Origin: Micromonospora rubida
GTDB taxonomy: Bacteria; Actinomycetota; Actinomycetes; Mycobacteriales; Micromonosporaceae
Length of the DNA stretch: 64,000 nucleotides
NCBI RefSeq assembly: GCF_009908295.1
Contig: NZ_JAAALO010000012.1
Span: forward strand, 1 to 64,000
Reading direction: 5' to 3'
A program made the translations under genes and the position numbers. Shown piece after piece: positions 24,350 through 33,858 of this stretch; the first letter of the stretch is position 1, and each line of letters starts with the position of its first letter. The notes below the pieces were generated by a model that was given only the letters and a program-made list of their open reading frames with translations, did no database searches and was not told the origin of the DNA.

Positions 24350-25892
24350 GGCTTCCCCATTCCCGTGCCAGGATCCAACTCGCCGGCCCGAAACCGCCCT
24401 CCCGGCCGGGGTGTCGACCGGAGACCAGGAAGAAGCGCACCTCGCCGAAGTCGCGCTCGGCTGCCAGGACGAGGTTGCTCAGCCCGTTGTCCACCAGCCA
24501 CGTCCGCACCCCGTCCGGTTCCACCGGGCCGGCCGACAGCTTCCCGAGCAGGTCCGCCTTGGACACGACGAACGCCAGCCGCCGGCGGCGGGTGCGGACC
24601 CCGTACTCCTGCAACCGCTGCACGGTGGCGTTGTACGCGTCCTCCGGGTCGTGCGCCGCCGGGTTCGCCGCGGCGAAGACGTCCGGCGCGCCCTCGGCGT
24701 ACTCGTCGCGCACCCGCCGCACCGAGAACGGGTCGAGGACGTAGACCAGCGAGCGGGCGTGGTCGAGGTAGGACAGCCGGGCGTTCTGCTCCCGGTCGAC
24801 GAGGTTCTCGCCCGCCGCGTCGAAGAGGTGCACCAGCGCGACCCGCGATCGGAGGGCCAGCCGGAGCGTGACGGCGACGGGCGGGCCGCCGGCATCCGTC
24901 TTCGCCGGTGAGCCGCCGTCCCGCATGAGCCGGGCGTACATCTCGTGCCGCTGCCGGTCGCGCTCGTCGGGGAGGGACACCTCGCCGCCGGCGTCCTCCC
25001 CGCCGTGGTGCAGCCCCACCAGCGCCGACATGATCAGCTGGGTCTTGCCGGCCGACGCGGGACCGAACACGGGCATCCGGACGTCGGTGACCACCCCGGC
25101 ACCCGGCAGCAGGGCCTCCCCGCAGCTCGGGCAGCGGGCCTCCAGCCGGTGGCTGGAGGCGGCACGCAGGACGGTGGTCGGCAGCAGCCAGCCGCAGCCG
25201 CAGCGCCGCCACAGCACGCCGAGCCGGCCGGGCCGCAGGTCCCGGTGCAGGTCGTCGCCCGCCAGCCGGTCACCGGTCGGGTGCGGCCCGAGGCACCGGT
25301 ACGCGGGCACGGCCGCCAGCTCGTAGCAGTGCCGGCAACTGGCCCGGGAGTGCCGCACCGCCTGCCAGCCCGCGTCCGCCCCGCGCAGCAGCCAGACCAC
25401 GGCCCCGCCGACCAGCCAGGCCGCCGCCGTGACACCAGCCGCGACCAGCGCGACGCCCAGGACCCCGGCGGCGGCGCCCAGCGACACGCCGAGCTGGACG
25501 GCGACGACCGGTACGTACAGCGGCCACCAGACCAGGTGGGCCCGCGCCCAGGGCAGCGGCCGGGTCCAGACCTGACCGGTGATCGCGAGGGTCCGCTCCG
25601 CCACGGCGCGGACGTCGAGCAGCACCTGGGCGGCGAAGTACTGTGGCCAGGCCCGATCGCGGCGGACGAAGGCCGGCGCGACCCGCCCCGGCAGGGCCTG
25701 GCGGACCTGCTCGGGGGTGCGAACCCGGGCCCAGGACGCCCGGCCGAGCAGGACGACGCCGGCGAGCCCGAGCGCGAGGGCCAGGCCGACGACCAGGGCG
25801 GCGCCCATCGCGACGATGGCCAGCGGCGCGGAGACGAAGACCAGGCAGGCCACGCAGGCCGCCAGGTAGATGAGGAGCCAGATGTACAGCAT
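24342..25892 (-). CDS. Membrane-anchored zinc-ribbon GTPase (double-GTPase type)
   Basis: This 516-aa protein has TM segments at about residues 4-50 and 120-168, then Cys pairs consistent with zinc ribbons (CRHCYEL; CPSCGEA near residue 260). A C-terminal TRAFAC-like GTPase follows: P-loop FGPASAGKTQLI, DxxG in LFDAAGENLVD, and SKAD as the NKxD motif. It resembles the paired (double) GTPases linked to GAP1-type proteins in actinobacterial conflict operons. The membrane anchor suggests signalling at the cell membrane. It lies after the GAP1-like gene with a 3-bp gap. The exact family label is from memory. Confidence 0.8.
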   Translation of the reverse strand: MLYIWLLIYLAACVACLVFVSAPLAIVAMGAALVVGLALALGLAGVVLLGRASWARVRTPEQVRQALPGRVAPAFVRRDRAWPQYFAAQVLLDVRAVAERTLAITGQVWTRPLPWARAHLVWWPLYVPVVAVQLGVSLGAAAGVLGVALVAAGVTAAAWLVGGAVVWLLRGADAGWQAVRHSRASCRHCYELAAVPAYRCLGPHPTGDRLAGDDLHRDLRPGRLGVLWRRCGCGWLLPTTVLRAASSHRLEARCPSCGEALLPGAGVVTDVRMPVFGPASAGKTQLIMSALVGLHHGGEDAGGEVSLPDERDRQRHEMYARLMRDGGSPAKTDAGGPPVAVTLRLALRSRVALVHLFDAAGENLVDREQNARLSYLDHARSLVYVLDPFSVRRVRDEYAEGAPDVFAAANPAAHDPEDAYNATVQRLQEYGVRTRRRRLAFVVSKADLLGKLSAGPVEPDGVRTWLVDNGLSNLVLAAERDFGEVRFFLVSGRHPGREGGFGPASWILAREWGSLD

Positions 25893-25895
25893 CGG

Positions 25896-28301
25896 TCACC
25901 GGCGCCCGAACGGGTGGGTCAGCCGGTAGCGGCGGCGCCGGTGGCGGTACGCCTCGACGTGTCGCTGCCAGCCGTCCCGCCAGTCGCTGCCGAGTTGGCC
26001 GAAGTGTCGGCCGGCGCGCTCGATCTGCTCGTCTTGGGCCCGGGTCAGCCAGTGACCGAGGGCTTGTTCGAGCAGCGTCACCTGCGGGGGCGCGAGCTGG
26101 CCCGCGCCCGCGAGCAGGTAGTAGGACAGGGCGGCGGGCGCCACGGCGTCCTCGTGGTGCAGCGTCTCGGCCAGCCGGGTGACGAGGGGCAGCAGCAGGG
26201 CCGGGTGCCGGTCGAGCACCGCGTCGAGGGCCTGGAAGGCGACCGCCCGGGCCAGCGCCGACGCGACGTCGGCCTGCCGCATCTCCACGAGGCGGGGCGA
26301 GCACCCGCGCAGGTGCCGCAGCAGCGTCGCGGTGCGCTCACCGCCCGGGACCCGGCGCAGCTCGGCGACGATGGTTGTCAGCGTGTCGTCGTCCTCCAGT
26401 TCCCCGCGCACCTGCGGGGTGGCCGTCATCAACCCGCAGGCGAGCAGCGCCCGGCAGAGGTCGAGCAGCCGTGGGGTCGGCACCGCGCTGCCGGTGACCT
26501 GCGCGACGAGCCGGCGGTACACCCGCTCGGGCGGTCGGGCGCCATCCGGCGCGAGGTCCCGCATCAGCTCCAGCTCGGCGGTCGTGGGCGGGGCCTGGCT
26601 CCACAGCGCACCCGCCGTCCAGGTAAACCACCCGGGCTCGTGCCGGGTCTCGCGGAGATGGCGCTCGACGAGGGCGGCCCGGTTCTCGCCGTGTCGCACC
26701 GTCGCGCCCAGCACCGCCTCCGCCAGTTGCGGCAGCAACATGCTGACGTGGGGGAGCAGCGTCTCCCGCCAGGTGTCGCCGATCTCGGCCTGCGCCGCTC
26801 CGCCGAGCAGGGCGCGTTCGCCCAGCACAGCGATGAGCCGGTCGCGCAGCCTGGCGGCGCACGGCCAGTCGCGAGGACGGATCTCCCGGGGATGATCCGC
26901 CCAGTACCCGACGAACGGCTCGGCGGCGTCCTGGATGTCGTCCCACCGCACGTCGACGCGGAACCGGGCGGCCACCCGCAGCAGGGCGGCGAACCGCAGC
27001 GGCGGCACCCCTGAGGCGAGGGCCTCGGTGAGGATCTGCCGAGCGTGCTCGTCGTGGTCCGCGTTCCACTCGCCGGCCGGCAGCGCGGGCAGCGGCCGAT
27101 CCGTCACCACGCCCCGGGTCCGGGCGGCCGCAACCTCGCTGATCATGAGAGCGAGCCGGACCTCGGCGGCCCGGCCGGGCACGAGGCCGTCGCAGCCGAC
27201 CTCGTCGAGCAGCACCAGCACCTCCTGCGGCCACCGCTCGGGGGTCTCGGCGAACAGGTCGGCGACGTCGACGCCGTACGCGCGGCGCATCCGCGCCGGC
27301 CCGGTGCGCAACCAGCCCACGATGGCCTCGGCGTGCCGGGGGTCCGGCCTCCGGTGCAGGATGGCGGCCAGCCCGAGCGCGGCGGCGGCCTCCTCCGACG
27401 GCTCGCCGCCGACGGTCATCCCGGACTCCGTGGCGACGTGCAGGGCGTCCACCACGTCCCGGGGGTCCTCGGCCAGGAACAGGTCCACCCAGCGGCGGGC
27501 GGCGGCGGTCGGCGCCACCGGGGTGTGCGCGTGTCGGCACAGGTCGAACACCGCGTAGCCGAGCTCGTTGTCGACCCGGCCGGCCGAGCCGGCGAACTCC
27601 GGCAGCACCGCGACGATCGGCAGCGCGGAACGCGCCGGGTCGGTCGAGAACACCTTGAACCCCAACTCCAGTGCCCGCTCACGCGGCACGAGGAGGGTGC
27701 CCGCGACGATCCACGACACGACCGACGCCGTGTCGTCGCCGACGAAGAGCACCCGCCGCCGGCCGGGCTGCCCGGCCTCGGCGAGGGCGGAGACCAGGGC
27801 GAGCAGCGTCACCGGCCCGTTCGGCTGGGCGAGCACGAAGTCCCGCGCGTGGGCGGGGGAGAGGGCGGCACCCATCCCGCCGGTGAGTTCCACCGGCGCG
27901 CTGCGGGTCGTCGGTGCCGGCTCTGTCGACCAGAACGCCGCGCGGAACAGCTGCGCCGGCCGCAGGTCGTCGTAGCTGGCGGCGTCGGTGGTGACGACGG
28001 CGTGGGTGAGCTGGTTGCCCTCCCGGGTGCCGTTGGCCTCGCGGCCCAGGTAGACCCCCGCTGCCGTGGCCAGGAGACCACCGGACCGGATGTGCGCGAA
28101 CGAGGGCGGGTACTGCGCGACGGGCCGCCGGTCGGCCATCCACGACGACGGCGGCTCGTAGAGCAGGTTGTTGCGGACCAGGTCCTGTCCGGCGGCGGCC
28201 TCGTCGGAGGACCGGGCCTGGAACTGCAGCCCGGCGACGCCCTTGAGCCCCTGCCCGGGGCGGCAGTCGGTGTAGACCAGGGTCTCGAACCGCCCCGTCA
28301 T
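25896..28301 (-). CDS. GTPase-associated protein 1 (GAP1)-like, large helical protein
   Basis: This 801-aa protein opens MTGRFETLVYTDCRPGQGLK, then GVAGLQFQARSSDEAAA, the start I recall for GAP1 (GTPase-associated protein) N-terminal domains. A middle domain follows (SWIVAGTLLVPRERALELGF KVFSTDP region) and a long helical C-terminal half rich in Ala, Leu and Arg. There is no transmembrane segment, nuclease motif or protease motif. Such proteins always neighbour the paired GTPases, as here: upstream GTPase overlap 4 nt, downstream GTPase gap 3 nt. Its role is probably to couple the two GTPases or an effector. The ATG at 28301 is fixed by the overlap; the open frame continues upstream but is only a shadow there. 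Confidence 0.75.
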   Translation of the reverse strand: MTGRFETLVYTDCRPGQGLKGVAGLQFQARSSDEAAAGQDLVRNNLLYEPPSSWMADRRPVAQYPPSFAHIRSGGLLATAAGVYLGREANGTREGNQLTHAVVTTDAASYDDLRPAQLFRAAFWSTEPAPTTRSAPVELTGGMGAALSPAHARDFVLAQPNGPVTLLALVSALAEAGQPGRRRVLFVGDDTASVVSWIVAGTLLVPRERALELGFKVFSTDPARSALPIVAVLPEFAGSAGRVDNELGYAVFDLCRHAHTPVAPTAAARRWVDLFLAEDPRDVVDALHVATESGMTVGGEPSEEAAAALGLAAILHRRPDPRHAEAIVGWLRTGPARMRRAYGVDVADLFAETPERWPQEVLVLLDEVGCDGLVPGRAAEVRLALMISEVAAARTRGVVTDRPLPALPAGEWNADHDEHARQILTEALASGVPPLRFAALLRVAARFRVDVRWDDIQDAAEPFVGYWADHPREIRPRDWPCAARLRDRLIAVLGERALLGGAAQAEIGDTWRETLLPHVSMLLPQLAEAVLGATVRHGENRAALVERHLRETRHEPGWFTWTAGALWSQAPPTTAELELMRDLAPDGARPPERVYRRLVAQVTGSAVPTPRLLDLCRALLACGLMTATPQVRGELEDDDTLTTIVAELRRVPGGERTATLLRHLRGCSPRLVEMRQADVASALARAVAFQALDAVLDRHPALLLPLVTRLAETLHHEDAVAPAALSYYLLAGAGQLAPPQVTLLEQALGHWLTRAQDEQIERAGRHFGQLGSDWRDGWQRHVEAYRHRRRRYRLTHPFGRR

Positions 28302-29491
28302 CGGGCGGCCCTGCTGCGCGGCACCACGTTGAACTTGCTGAGCAGCCACAGCAGCGGCTCGTCGACCCGGAACGGCCGGACCCCGCGCGCGTCGACCTCG
28401 TTCTTGTCGTAGTCCGGCTCGGCCCCGAGCGCCGAGACGGTGAAGTAGCGGAAGTTGCGGTAGTTGAGGGTGAGGTGGGCGTCGATGTCGTCGGCCCCCC
28501 ATTCGTGCAGCAGCGCGCGGACGTGCTCGTGGGTGACCCGTCCGGCCTGCTCGTCGTAGCAGGGACCGGGCGCCGGACGGCGGACCAGGGGGTGGTCCGG
28601 GCCCAGCACGTCGAAGAAGGCGTCGATCTTCGCGAACGCCACGGCCACCGGGATCGGGATGTTCCGCCGGCCGCCGAGGCGGTGGCTGATCCGGAGGTTC
28701 TCGGTCACCCGGTTGACCACGTCGATGGTGCTGGCGTGCTTCTCGACCGCCGAGTCCGGCAGGTCGATCAGGTCCCGGGCCTGCGGGATCATGAACGGGT
28801 CGAGCAGCAGGATGAGGGCGTCGGCCGCGCCGAGGTAGCGCAGGTTGTCGACCGTCTCCTGGTCGATCAGGTCCTCCCCGGCGGTGTCGAAGAAGGACAG
28901 GAAGGTCGTCTCGTAGCCGGTGATCCCCCGGTTCTGCCGCCAGGCGAACACGATCGGCTCGCGTCGGCCGAACTCCGCCTGGTTGGTGCGCTGGTAGAGC
29001 CCGCCGTCGGGGAAGAGCGCGCCGGCCGGGTCGAGGAAGTCCTTGCCGCCGCCGGTCTCGGCCCGGAACTGGCTGTCGCCGACGAGGCGGACGTCGGCGC
29101 CGAAGCGCTGCCCCATGCCGTGTCGCAACTGGTACGACAGCACCTTGAGGTAGACGCTCTTGCCGGTGTGCCGCGCGCCCGCCATCGCGATGAGCGGGCT
29201 GCGCCCCTCGCCGAACGTCGCCGGCAGCCGGCTGTGGCAGGTCGGGCAGACCTTCACGGCGGACTCGGCGCCGCAGTCCGGGCAGGCCGCGGCGGTCACC
29301 GCCCGCAGGGCGCGACGCGGCCCCGCGAACGACGGCAGCACCATCTCCTTGATGCCGATCGCCTGCTCGCGGGCCACGTCCCAATGCGGCTTGCAGGGCT
29401 CCTTGCCCGGTGCCCGGCGCCCCGTGCAGCGGAACCACGGCGCCCGTAGGTCGATCTTGGCGTAGCAGTACGGGCAGGAGGGGGTGGTCAT
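28298..29491 (-). CDS. Zinc-ribbon TRAFAC-type GTPase
   Basis: This 397-aa protein begins with two Cys clusters (CPYC near residue 6; then CPDCGAE and CPTCHSR near residues 72-88), probably zinc ribbons. A GTPase domain follows: P-loop AGARHTGKSVY near residue 108, DxxG in FFDTAGEDLID near residue 200, and FAKID as the NKxD-like motif. There is no TM segment. It is the partner of the membrane GTPase at 24342, and the pair matches a double-GTPase arrangement. It ends 4 nt inside the GAP1-like start. The ATG at 29491 lies 1 nt after the upstream stop. Confidence 0.83.
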   Translation of the reverse strand: MTTPSCPYCYAKIDLRAPWFRCTGRRAPGKEPCKPHWDVAREQAIGIKEMVLPSFAGPRRALRAVTAAACPDCGAESAVKVCPTCHSRLPATFGEGRSPLIAMAGARHTGKSVYLKVLSYQLRHGMGQRFGADVRLVGDSQFRAETGGGKDFLDPAGALFPDGGLYQRTNQAEFGRREPIVFAWRQNRGITGYETTFLSFFDTAGEDLIDQETVDNLRYLGAADALILLLDPFMIPQARDLIDLPDSAVEKHASTIDVVNRVTENLRISHRLGGRRNIPIPVAVAFAKIDAFFDVLGPDHPLVRRPAPGPCYDEQAGRVTHEHVRALLHEWGADDIDAHLTLNYRNFRYFTVSALGAEPDYDKNEVDARGVRPFRVDEPLLWLLSKFNVVPRSRAAR

Positions 29492-29492
29492 C

Positions 29493-32153
29493 TCAGGACA
29501 CCTTCATCTCGTGGATCGGGTCGGTGACCCGGACCCCGGTCGGCCGGATCACGAAGCAACGCAGCCAGTACGGCCTGGCCAGGCCGGAGGGCATCGTGAA
29601 GGGCATCCGCCACGGCGCGTCCGGTTGGAGGCAGAGACCGGTCACCCGGGCCACCACGGTGCCCTGCTCCGGCCGTACCGGCATGGCCAGGCCCGGCGCG
29701 GCCACGAGGAGCAGCTCCACCCCCTCGCACGGCCGGTCGACGTCGACGCTCAGCAGCCGCTTGCGGCTGAAGGGCCCGCCGGCGCGCTGGAGGTGGTACC
29801 CGACCGCCACGGGGACGCGGTCGACCGGGACGGACTCGGGGACGGAGAACGTCTCCCCGGCCGGGCCGCGCTCGACCGACCGGACGGAGATTCGGCCGCC
29901 GCCGGAGGAGACCGGGACGCGGCAGCCCGACTCGGTGAACTGGCCACGGGTCAGCCGCCGGACCACCGGCGGGCCGTGCGGTGGCGTGAAGGTGACCTCC
30001 GCCAGATGCACCGAGGGCGGCCACACCCAGGCGATGTTGACCTCGTCGCCGGTGCGGCGGGCGACGAGCTGCTGGACCGGTTCGGCCACCCCGAGCAGGA
30101 CCGGCTCGCCCACCACGGCGGTACCGGTCGCCGCGTCGACCGTGAACGGCACGTACACGAACCGACCACTCGGGACGGTCACCTCCAGCAGGGTCTCCGC
30201 CCCCTGCTCCAGCCGGTCGCTGACCAGCGCCTCGCCGTACCCCTCCAGCTCGTCGCGGCGGATCCGCTCGCCCGCCGCCCACGACGGGGCCAGCTCGGAC
30301 CGGCGGACCGACACCGTGCCGCCGGAGGGGGTGAGCCAGGCGAGGTGGGCCGTCGCGGTCTGCGTGTCGACCGCGGTGACGTGGGCCCGCAGCCGCTCCA
30401 CGTGCGGTGGGGCCGTGTCGCGCAGCGCCGCGCGGGCCACCACGAGCGGCGAGGCGACCTCCTCGCCGTGTTCGTCGCGGTAGACCGCGACGATGCCGTA
30501 GTACCGGTCGGTCCTGCCGTCGCCGGTGTCGTCCGAGAGCCCGGTGCGGCCCGCGGCCACCGGCTCCCCGTCCTGCGGGGAGGCCGGCGGCCGGCCGAGG
30601 GTGCGTCGCACCCGCACGCCCTCCGCGGCCGGGTGCGCCCGCCAGGCGCAGGAGATCTCGTCGGGGCGCACCCACACCCGCACGGCCACCACGGGCGGCA
30701 CCACCAGGATCCGCACCGTCGCCGGTCGTGACCAGTCCCCGCCGACGCTGGCGAAGACGCCGTAGTGCAGGGGCCGGGCGGGCGGCGGGGAACCGTCCGT
30801 CGCATCCGTCAGGGAGCCCTCCACGACCGTCTCGCCGTCGGCCGAGGAGCGGGGCGGCCGGTCGGCGCGGACCACCCGGTAACGCACCTCCACCGCCGGG
30901 GTGGGCGGTGCCGTCCAGGTCAGGCGGACACCGGTGTCCACCGCCCGCGCGGACAGGTCGCGCGGGGGCGGCGGCGCGAGCGCGCCGAGCCGGTCGGCGA
31001 GACCGTCGTCGTCACCGGCGATGCGCAGCGCCGAGCGCAGCAGCCGGGCCGCCTCCTCCTCGCGCTCCGTCCGGGCCGCCTCGTCGGCCGCCCGCCGCAG
31101 CGAATCGACCTCGCTCAGCAGGGCATCGACCTGGCTCTGCAGCTCCTCGCGGTGCGGGTCGTCGGCCGACAGCACCGCCAGGGCCTGCCGGGCCGCGAGG
31201 AGCCGCCCGTCGGCGACCAGGTCACGGATCCTGTCCGCCGGGCCGGCCTCGGGGTCCGCGTCGACCGGCAGGCTGGCGACCACCGACTGGGCGTCGCCCT
31301 GCTCCAGTCCGGCGTCGGTGGCGATCGGCACCAGCATGCCGTCCGCGATTCCCCTGGCCCGTCCGGCCCGGAGCCGCTCGACGACCTGGAACACCGCGAG
31401 CGCCCGCAGGTCCACGCCGTCGCCCACGGCCCGCTCCAGCAGACCCAGTGCCTCCTTGCGGGTACGGACCGCAGTGGCGTCGGCCAACCGGTTCGCCTCC
31501 TGCGCGCGGGCGCGCACCGTGGCCGCGTCGAGCGCCACCGCCTCCGGACCGAGCAACCGGAACGGTGCGCCGTCGGGGTGCACCACCTGGACGACGGTGG
31601 GCACGCCGAGCAGGTCCTGGAGCCGGACCAGGGCGCGGTACGCCGTGCGTTCCATGCCGGAGCCGGCGGGCAGCTCGACCGGATCCACCACCGCCAGGCC
31701 GGCGCGCCGGACCGCCTCGTCGATCTGGCCCGGGTCCAGGCCCGGCCAGTGCCCGGCGATCTCCTTGAGCTGGCCCCGGGTGATCCGGCCCAGCGCGCCG
31801 TACGCCCGGGCGAGGTCCCGGGCGAAGCGCTCGGACTCGGCGCGGGATCCCCGGTCGTGATCCTCGGCCCGCTCCCGCCACCACCGTGGCTCGAACATGT
31901 CCGCGCCGTGCTGGGCGCGCAGTTGCTCGTCCCGGCTGAACAGCTGCGCGCAGACCCGGGCCCCCGCGTCGACGCCGCCCGAACGCTGGTTCCACAGCCG
32001 CCGGATCGCCGTCAGGTGGTCTCGGAGCTGGGCCGGGGACATGTCCGGGGTGACCGCGTAGTGCCGGGCCAGGTCCGTGGGCGACAGCCCGCCGGGCTGG
32101 TCCCGCAGCGGCATGATCACGTCCTGTAGGTACCTGCGCTGGTCGAACGCCAT
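29493..32153 (-). CDS. Large island protein: helical N-terminus plus Ig/fibronectin-like repeats
   Basis: In this 886-aa protein, residues 1-390 are helical (MAFDQRRYLQDVIMPLRDQP; an Arg/Glu-rich coiled coil near 335-390, EEVDSLRRAADEAARTEREE pattern). From about residue 395 there are repeated beta-sandwich-like segments (LTWTAPPTPAVEVRYRVVRA, ISCAWRAHPAAEGVRVRRTL, VNIAWVWPPSVHLAEVTF) with the conserved Trp of fibronectin type III / Ig folds. There is no signal peptide, so this is an intracellular use of such domains, probably for protein binding. It sits between Hsp70 and the GTPase, which suggests a client adaptor. I cannot name the family. Confidence 0.75.
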   Translation of the reverse strand: MAFDQRRYLQDVIMPLRDQPGGLSPTDLARHYAVTPDMSPAQLRDHLTAIRRLWNQRSGGVDAGARVCAQLFSRDEQLRAQHGADMFEPRWWRERAEDHDRGSRAESERFARDLARAYGALGRITRGQLKEIAGHWPGLDPGQIDEAVRRAGLAVVDPVELPAGSGMERTAYRALVRLQDLLGVPTVVQVVHPDGAPFRLLGPEAVALDAATVRARAQEANRLADATAVRTRKEALGLLERAVGDGVDLRALAVFQVVERLRAGRARGIADGMLVPIATDAGLEQGDAQSVVASLPVDADPEAGPADRIRDLVADGRLLAARQALAVLSADDPHREELQSQVDALLSEVDSLRRAADEAARTEREEEAARLLRSALRIAGDDDGLADRLGALAPPPPRDLSARAVDTGVRLTWTAPPTPAVEVRYRVVRADRPPRSSADGETVVEGSLTDATDGSPPPARPLHYGVFASVGGDWSRPATVRILVVPPVVAVRVWVRPDEISCAWRAHPAAEGVRVRRTLGRPPASPQDGEPVAAGRTGLSDDTGDGRTDRYYGIVAVYRDEHGEEVASPLVVARAALRDTAPPHVERLRAHVTAVDTQTATAHLAWLTPSGGTVSVRRSELAPSWAAGERIRRDELEGYGEALVSDRLEQGAETLLEVTVPSGRFVYVPFTVDAATGTAVVGEPVLLGVAEPVQQLVARRTGDEVNIAWVWPPSVHLAEVTFTPPHGPPVVRRLTRGQFTESGCRVPVSSGGGRISVRSVERGPAGETFSVPESVPVDRVPVAVGYHLQRAGGPFSRKRLLSVDVDRPCEGVELLLVAAPGLAMPVRPEQGTVVARVTGLCLQPDAPWRMPFTMPSGLARPYWLRCFVIRPTGVRVTDPIHEMKVS

Positions 32154-32157
32154 CAGC

Positions 32158-33828
32158 TCAGCCCCGCACCGTGAGCGCCGCGACGACCTCCCGGGCCTGG
32201 TGCACCTCGTCCTCGCTGAGGACGCTGACCTGGACCTCGATGGTGAGTTCCTGCCCGGAGCCCGGCTCGACCGCGTGCAGTCTCAGCTCTCCCCCCACGC
32301 TCACGCCCATGCTGATGGCGACGGGCGAGTGCCTCGGCAGCGGCGGCAGGCCGCCGATGACCCCCGCGCCCCGGTCCACCGGCTTGTTCGCCGCCAGGTC
32401 GGGGCTCTCGGCGGCGCCGGCCTGCTCGTAGATCTCGATCCGCACGGCGGTCTGGCCGTCTTCGATGGTGCGGGCGTCCAACTCGCGGCCCTCGATGGGC
32501 AGCGCCTCGTTCGCGTGGATGAGGTGCTCGACGTACATCTTCTCCGGCTGCGACCGCCAGTCGGGCGCCGAGGTGTCCTGCAACTTCACGCCGAAGGACT
32601 TCGGCAGGACGGTGACGATCCGCCTGTTGGCGCTGGCGGTCAGCGACTCCTCGTCCATCCCGAGCGCCAGCGCCAGCGCCGACGCCCGCTGCTGCTTCTC
32701 CTCGGCGGTCGGCGCCGCGCCCTGCCCGTCCCACGCCCACAGCGCCCGGCTGAGGGCGAACCGGGCCGCGCCCTTGGCCACCGCCAGGTCGGGGTCGTGC
32801 AGGCGGGCCGTCCAGCCCCACTTCTCGGCCAGCCGCCGGGCCACCGCCGGCATCTTGCTGGAGCCACCGACCAGCAACACCTCGTCGACGGCCGCCGCCG
32901 GATCGGCGATCCCCAGCTTGTCGCCCAGCGTGTGCAGGGTGCGCTCGGTGTACTCGACGGTCCGGTCGAGCAGGTCCCGCGTGACGTCCTCGAACGTCTC
33001 CCGGGTGACCTCCACCGACGTGGACGCGCCCGCGTAGCGCATCGGGACCCGGCGTGACGTCACGGTCGACAGTTGCCGCTTGACCTCCTCCGCGGTCAGC
33101 GCGAGGTCCTGCATGAACTCCTCGTCCAGGGTCGGATCGTCGGCCGGCCCGGCGTGGCCCACGAACTCGTCGACCAGGTACTGGACCAGGCGCGCGTCCC
33201 AGTCGGCGCCACCGAGCTGCTGGTCGCCGTCGGTGCAGAGCACCTCGACGGCGTCCGCGTCGATCCGGATGACCGTGGTGTCGAAGGTGCCGCCGCCCAG
33301 GTCGTACACCAGGACCGTCCGGGTGGCCTCGCCGTCGAGGTCGTACTGCAGGGCGGCGGCGACCGGCTCGGGCACGACCTCGACGACGTCCAGTCCGGCG
33401 ATCCTGCCGGCGTTGCGGGTGGCGTCCCGCTCCAGCAGGCCGAAGTACGCCGGCACCGTGATCACCACCTGGCGCACCGGGCGCTTCGTGTAGTACTCGG
33501 CGTCCTGGGCGAGCTGCTTGAGGATCAGCGCGGAGATCGACTCAGGGGTGTACGTGGTGCCGTCGAACTCCCACTGCGCCTCCCTGCCCATGCTCCGCTT
33601 GACCCGTTCGACCACCCGGGACGGGTAGAGCCGGGACACGCGTTTGGCGGCCTCGCCCACCACCACCTCGCCGGCGCCCTCCTCGAAGTAGACGACCGAC
33701 GGGGTGGTCTCGTCGTTCGTGATGACGTTGCGGACGACGGCGGGCCGGCCGGTCTCGTCGATGTACGACACGACCGAGTACGTCGTACCCAGGTCGATGC
33801 CGAAGAAGGTCAGGTTCTCGTCCGACAT
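32158..33828 (-). CDS. Hsp70/DnaK-like chaperone, short C-terminus
   Basis: This 556-aa protein has a complete Hsp70 ATPase domain: phosphate-1 GIDLGTTYSVV near residue 10, RSMG region, catalytic-domain VPAYF, phosphate-2 VYDLGGGTFDTT near residue 183, and adenosine motif VLLVGGSSKMPAV near residue 315. The beta substrate-binding part is present (SFGVKLQDTS, LPLP-type ISMGVSVGGELRLHAVE), but the helical lid of canonical DnaK (~610-640 aa) is missing or very short. It is preceded by a GrpE-like gene; no DnaJ is in the window. It is probably a dedicated chaperone for a client in this island rather than the housekeeping DnaK. Confidence 0.92.
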   Translation of the reverse strand: MSDENLTFFGIDLGTTYSVVSYIDETGRPAVVRNVITNDETTPSVVYFEEGAGEVVVGEAAKRVSRLYPSRVVERVKRSMGREAQWEFDGTTYTPESISALILKQLAQDAEYYTKRPVRQVVITVPAYFGLLERDATRNAGRIAGLDVVEVVPEPVAAALQYDLDGEATRTVLVYDLGGGTFDTTVIRIDADAVEVLCTDGDQQLGGADWDARLVQYLVDEFVGHAGPADDPTLDEEFMQDLALTAEEVKRQLSTVTSRRVPMRYAGASTSVEVTRETFEDVTRDLLDRTVEYTERTLHTLGDKLGIADPAAAVDEVLLVGGSSKMPAVARRLAEKWGWTARLHDPDLAVAKGAARFALSRALWAWDGQGAAPTAEEKQQRASALALALGMDEESLTASANRRIVTVLPKSFGVKLQDTSAPDWRSQPEKMYVEHLIHANEALPIEGRELDARTIEDGQTAVRIEIYEQAGAAESPDLAANKPVDRGAGVIGGLPPLPRHSPVAISMGVSVGGELRLHAVEPGSGQELTIEVQVSVLSEDEVHQAREVVAALTVRG

Positions 33829-33858
33829 GGTGCTCCTGTCCGCTGTTCCGCTGGGCTG

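Noticed and set aside
28302..29438. Upstream open extension of the GAP1-like frame
   Set aside because: It overlaps the GTPase with intact motifs; the ATG at 28301 and the 4-nt overlap fix the true start.
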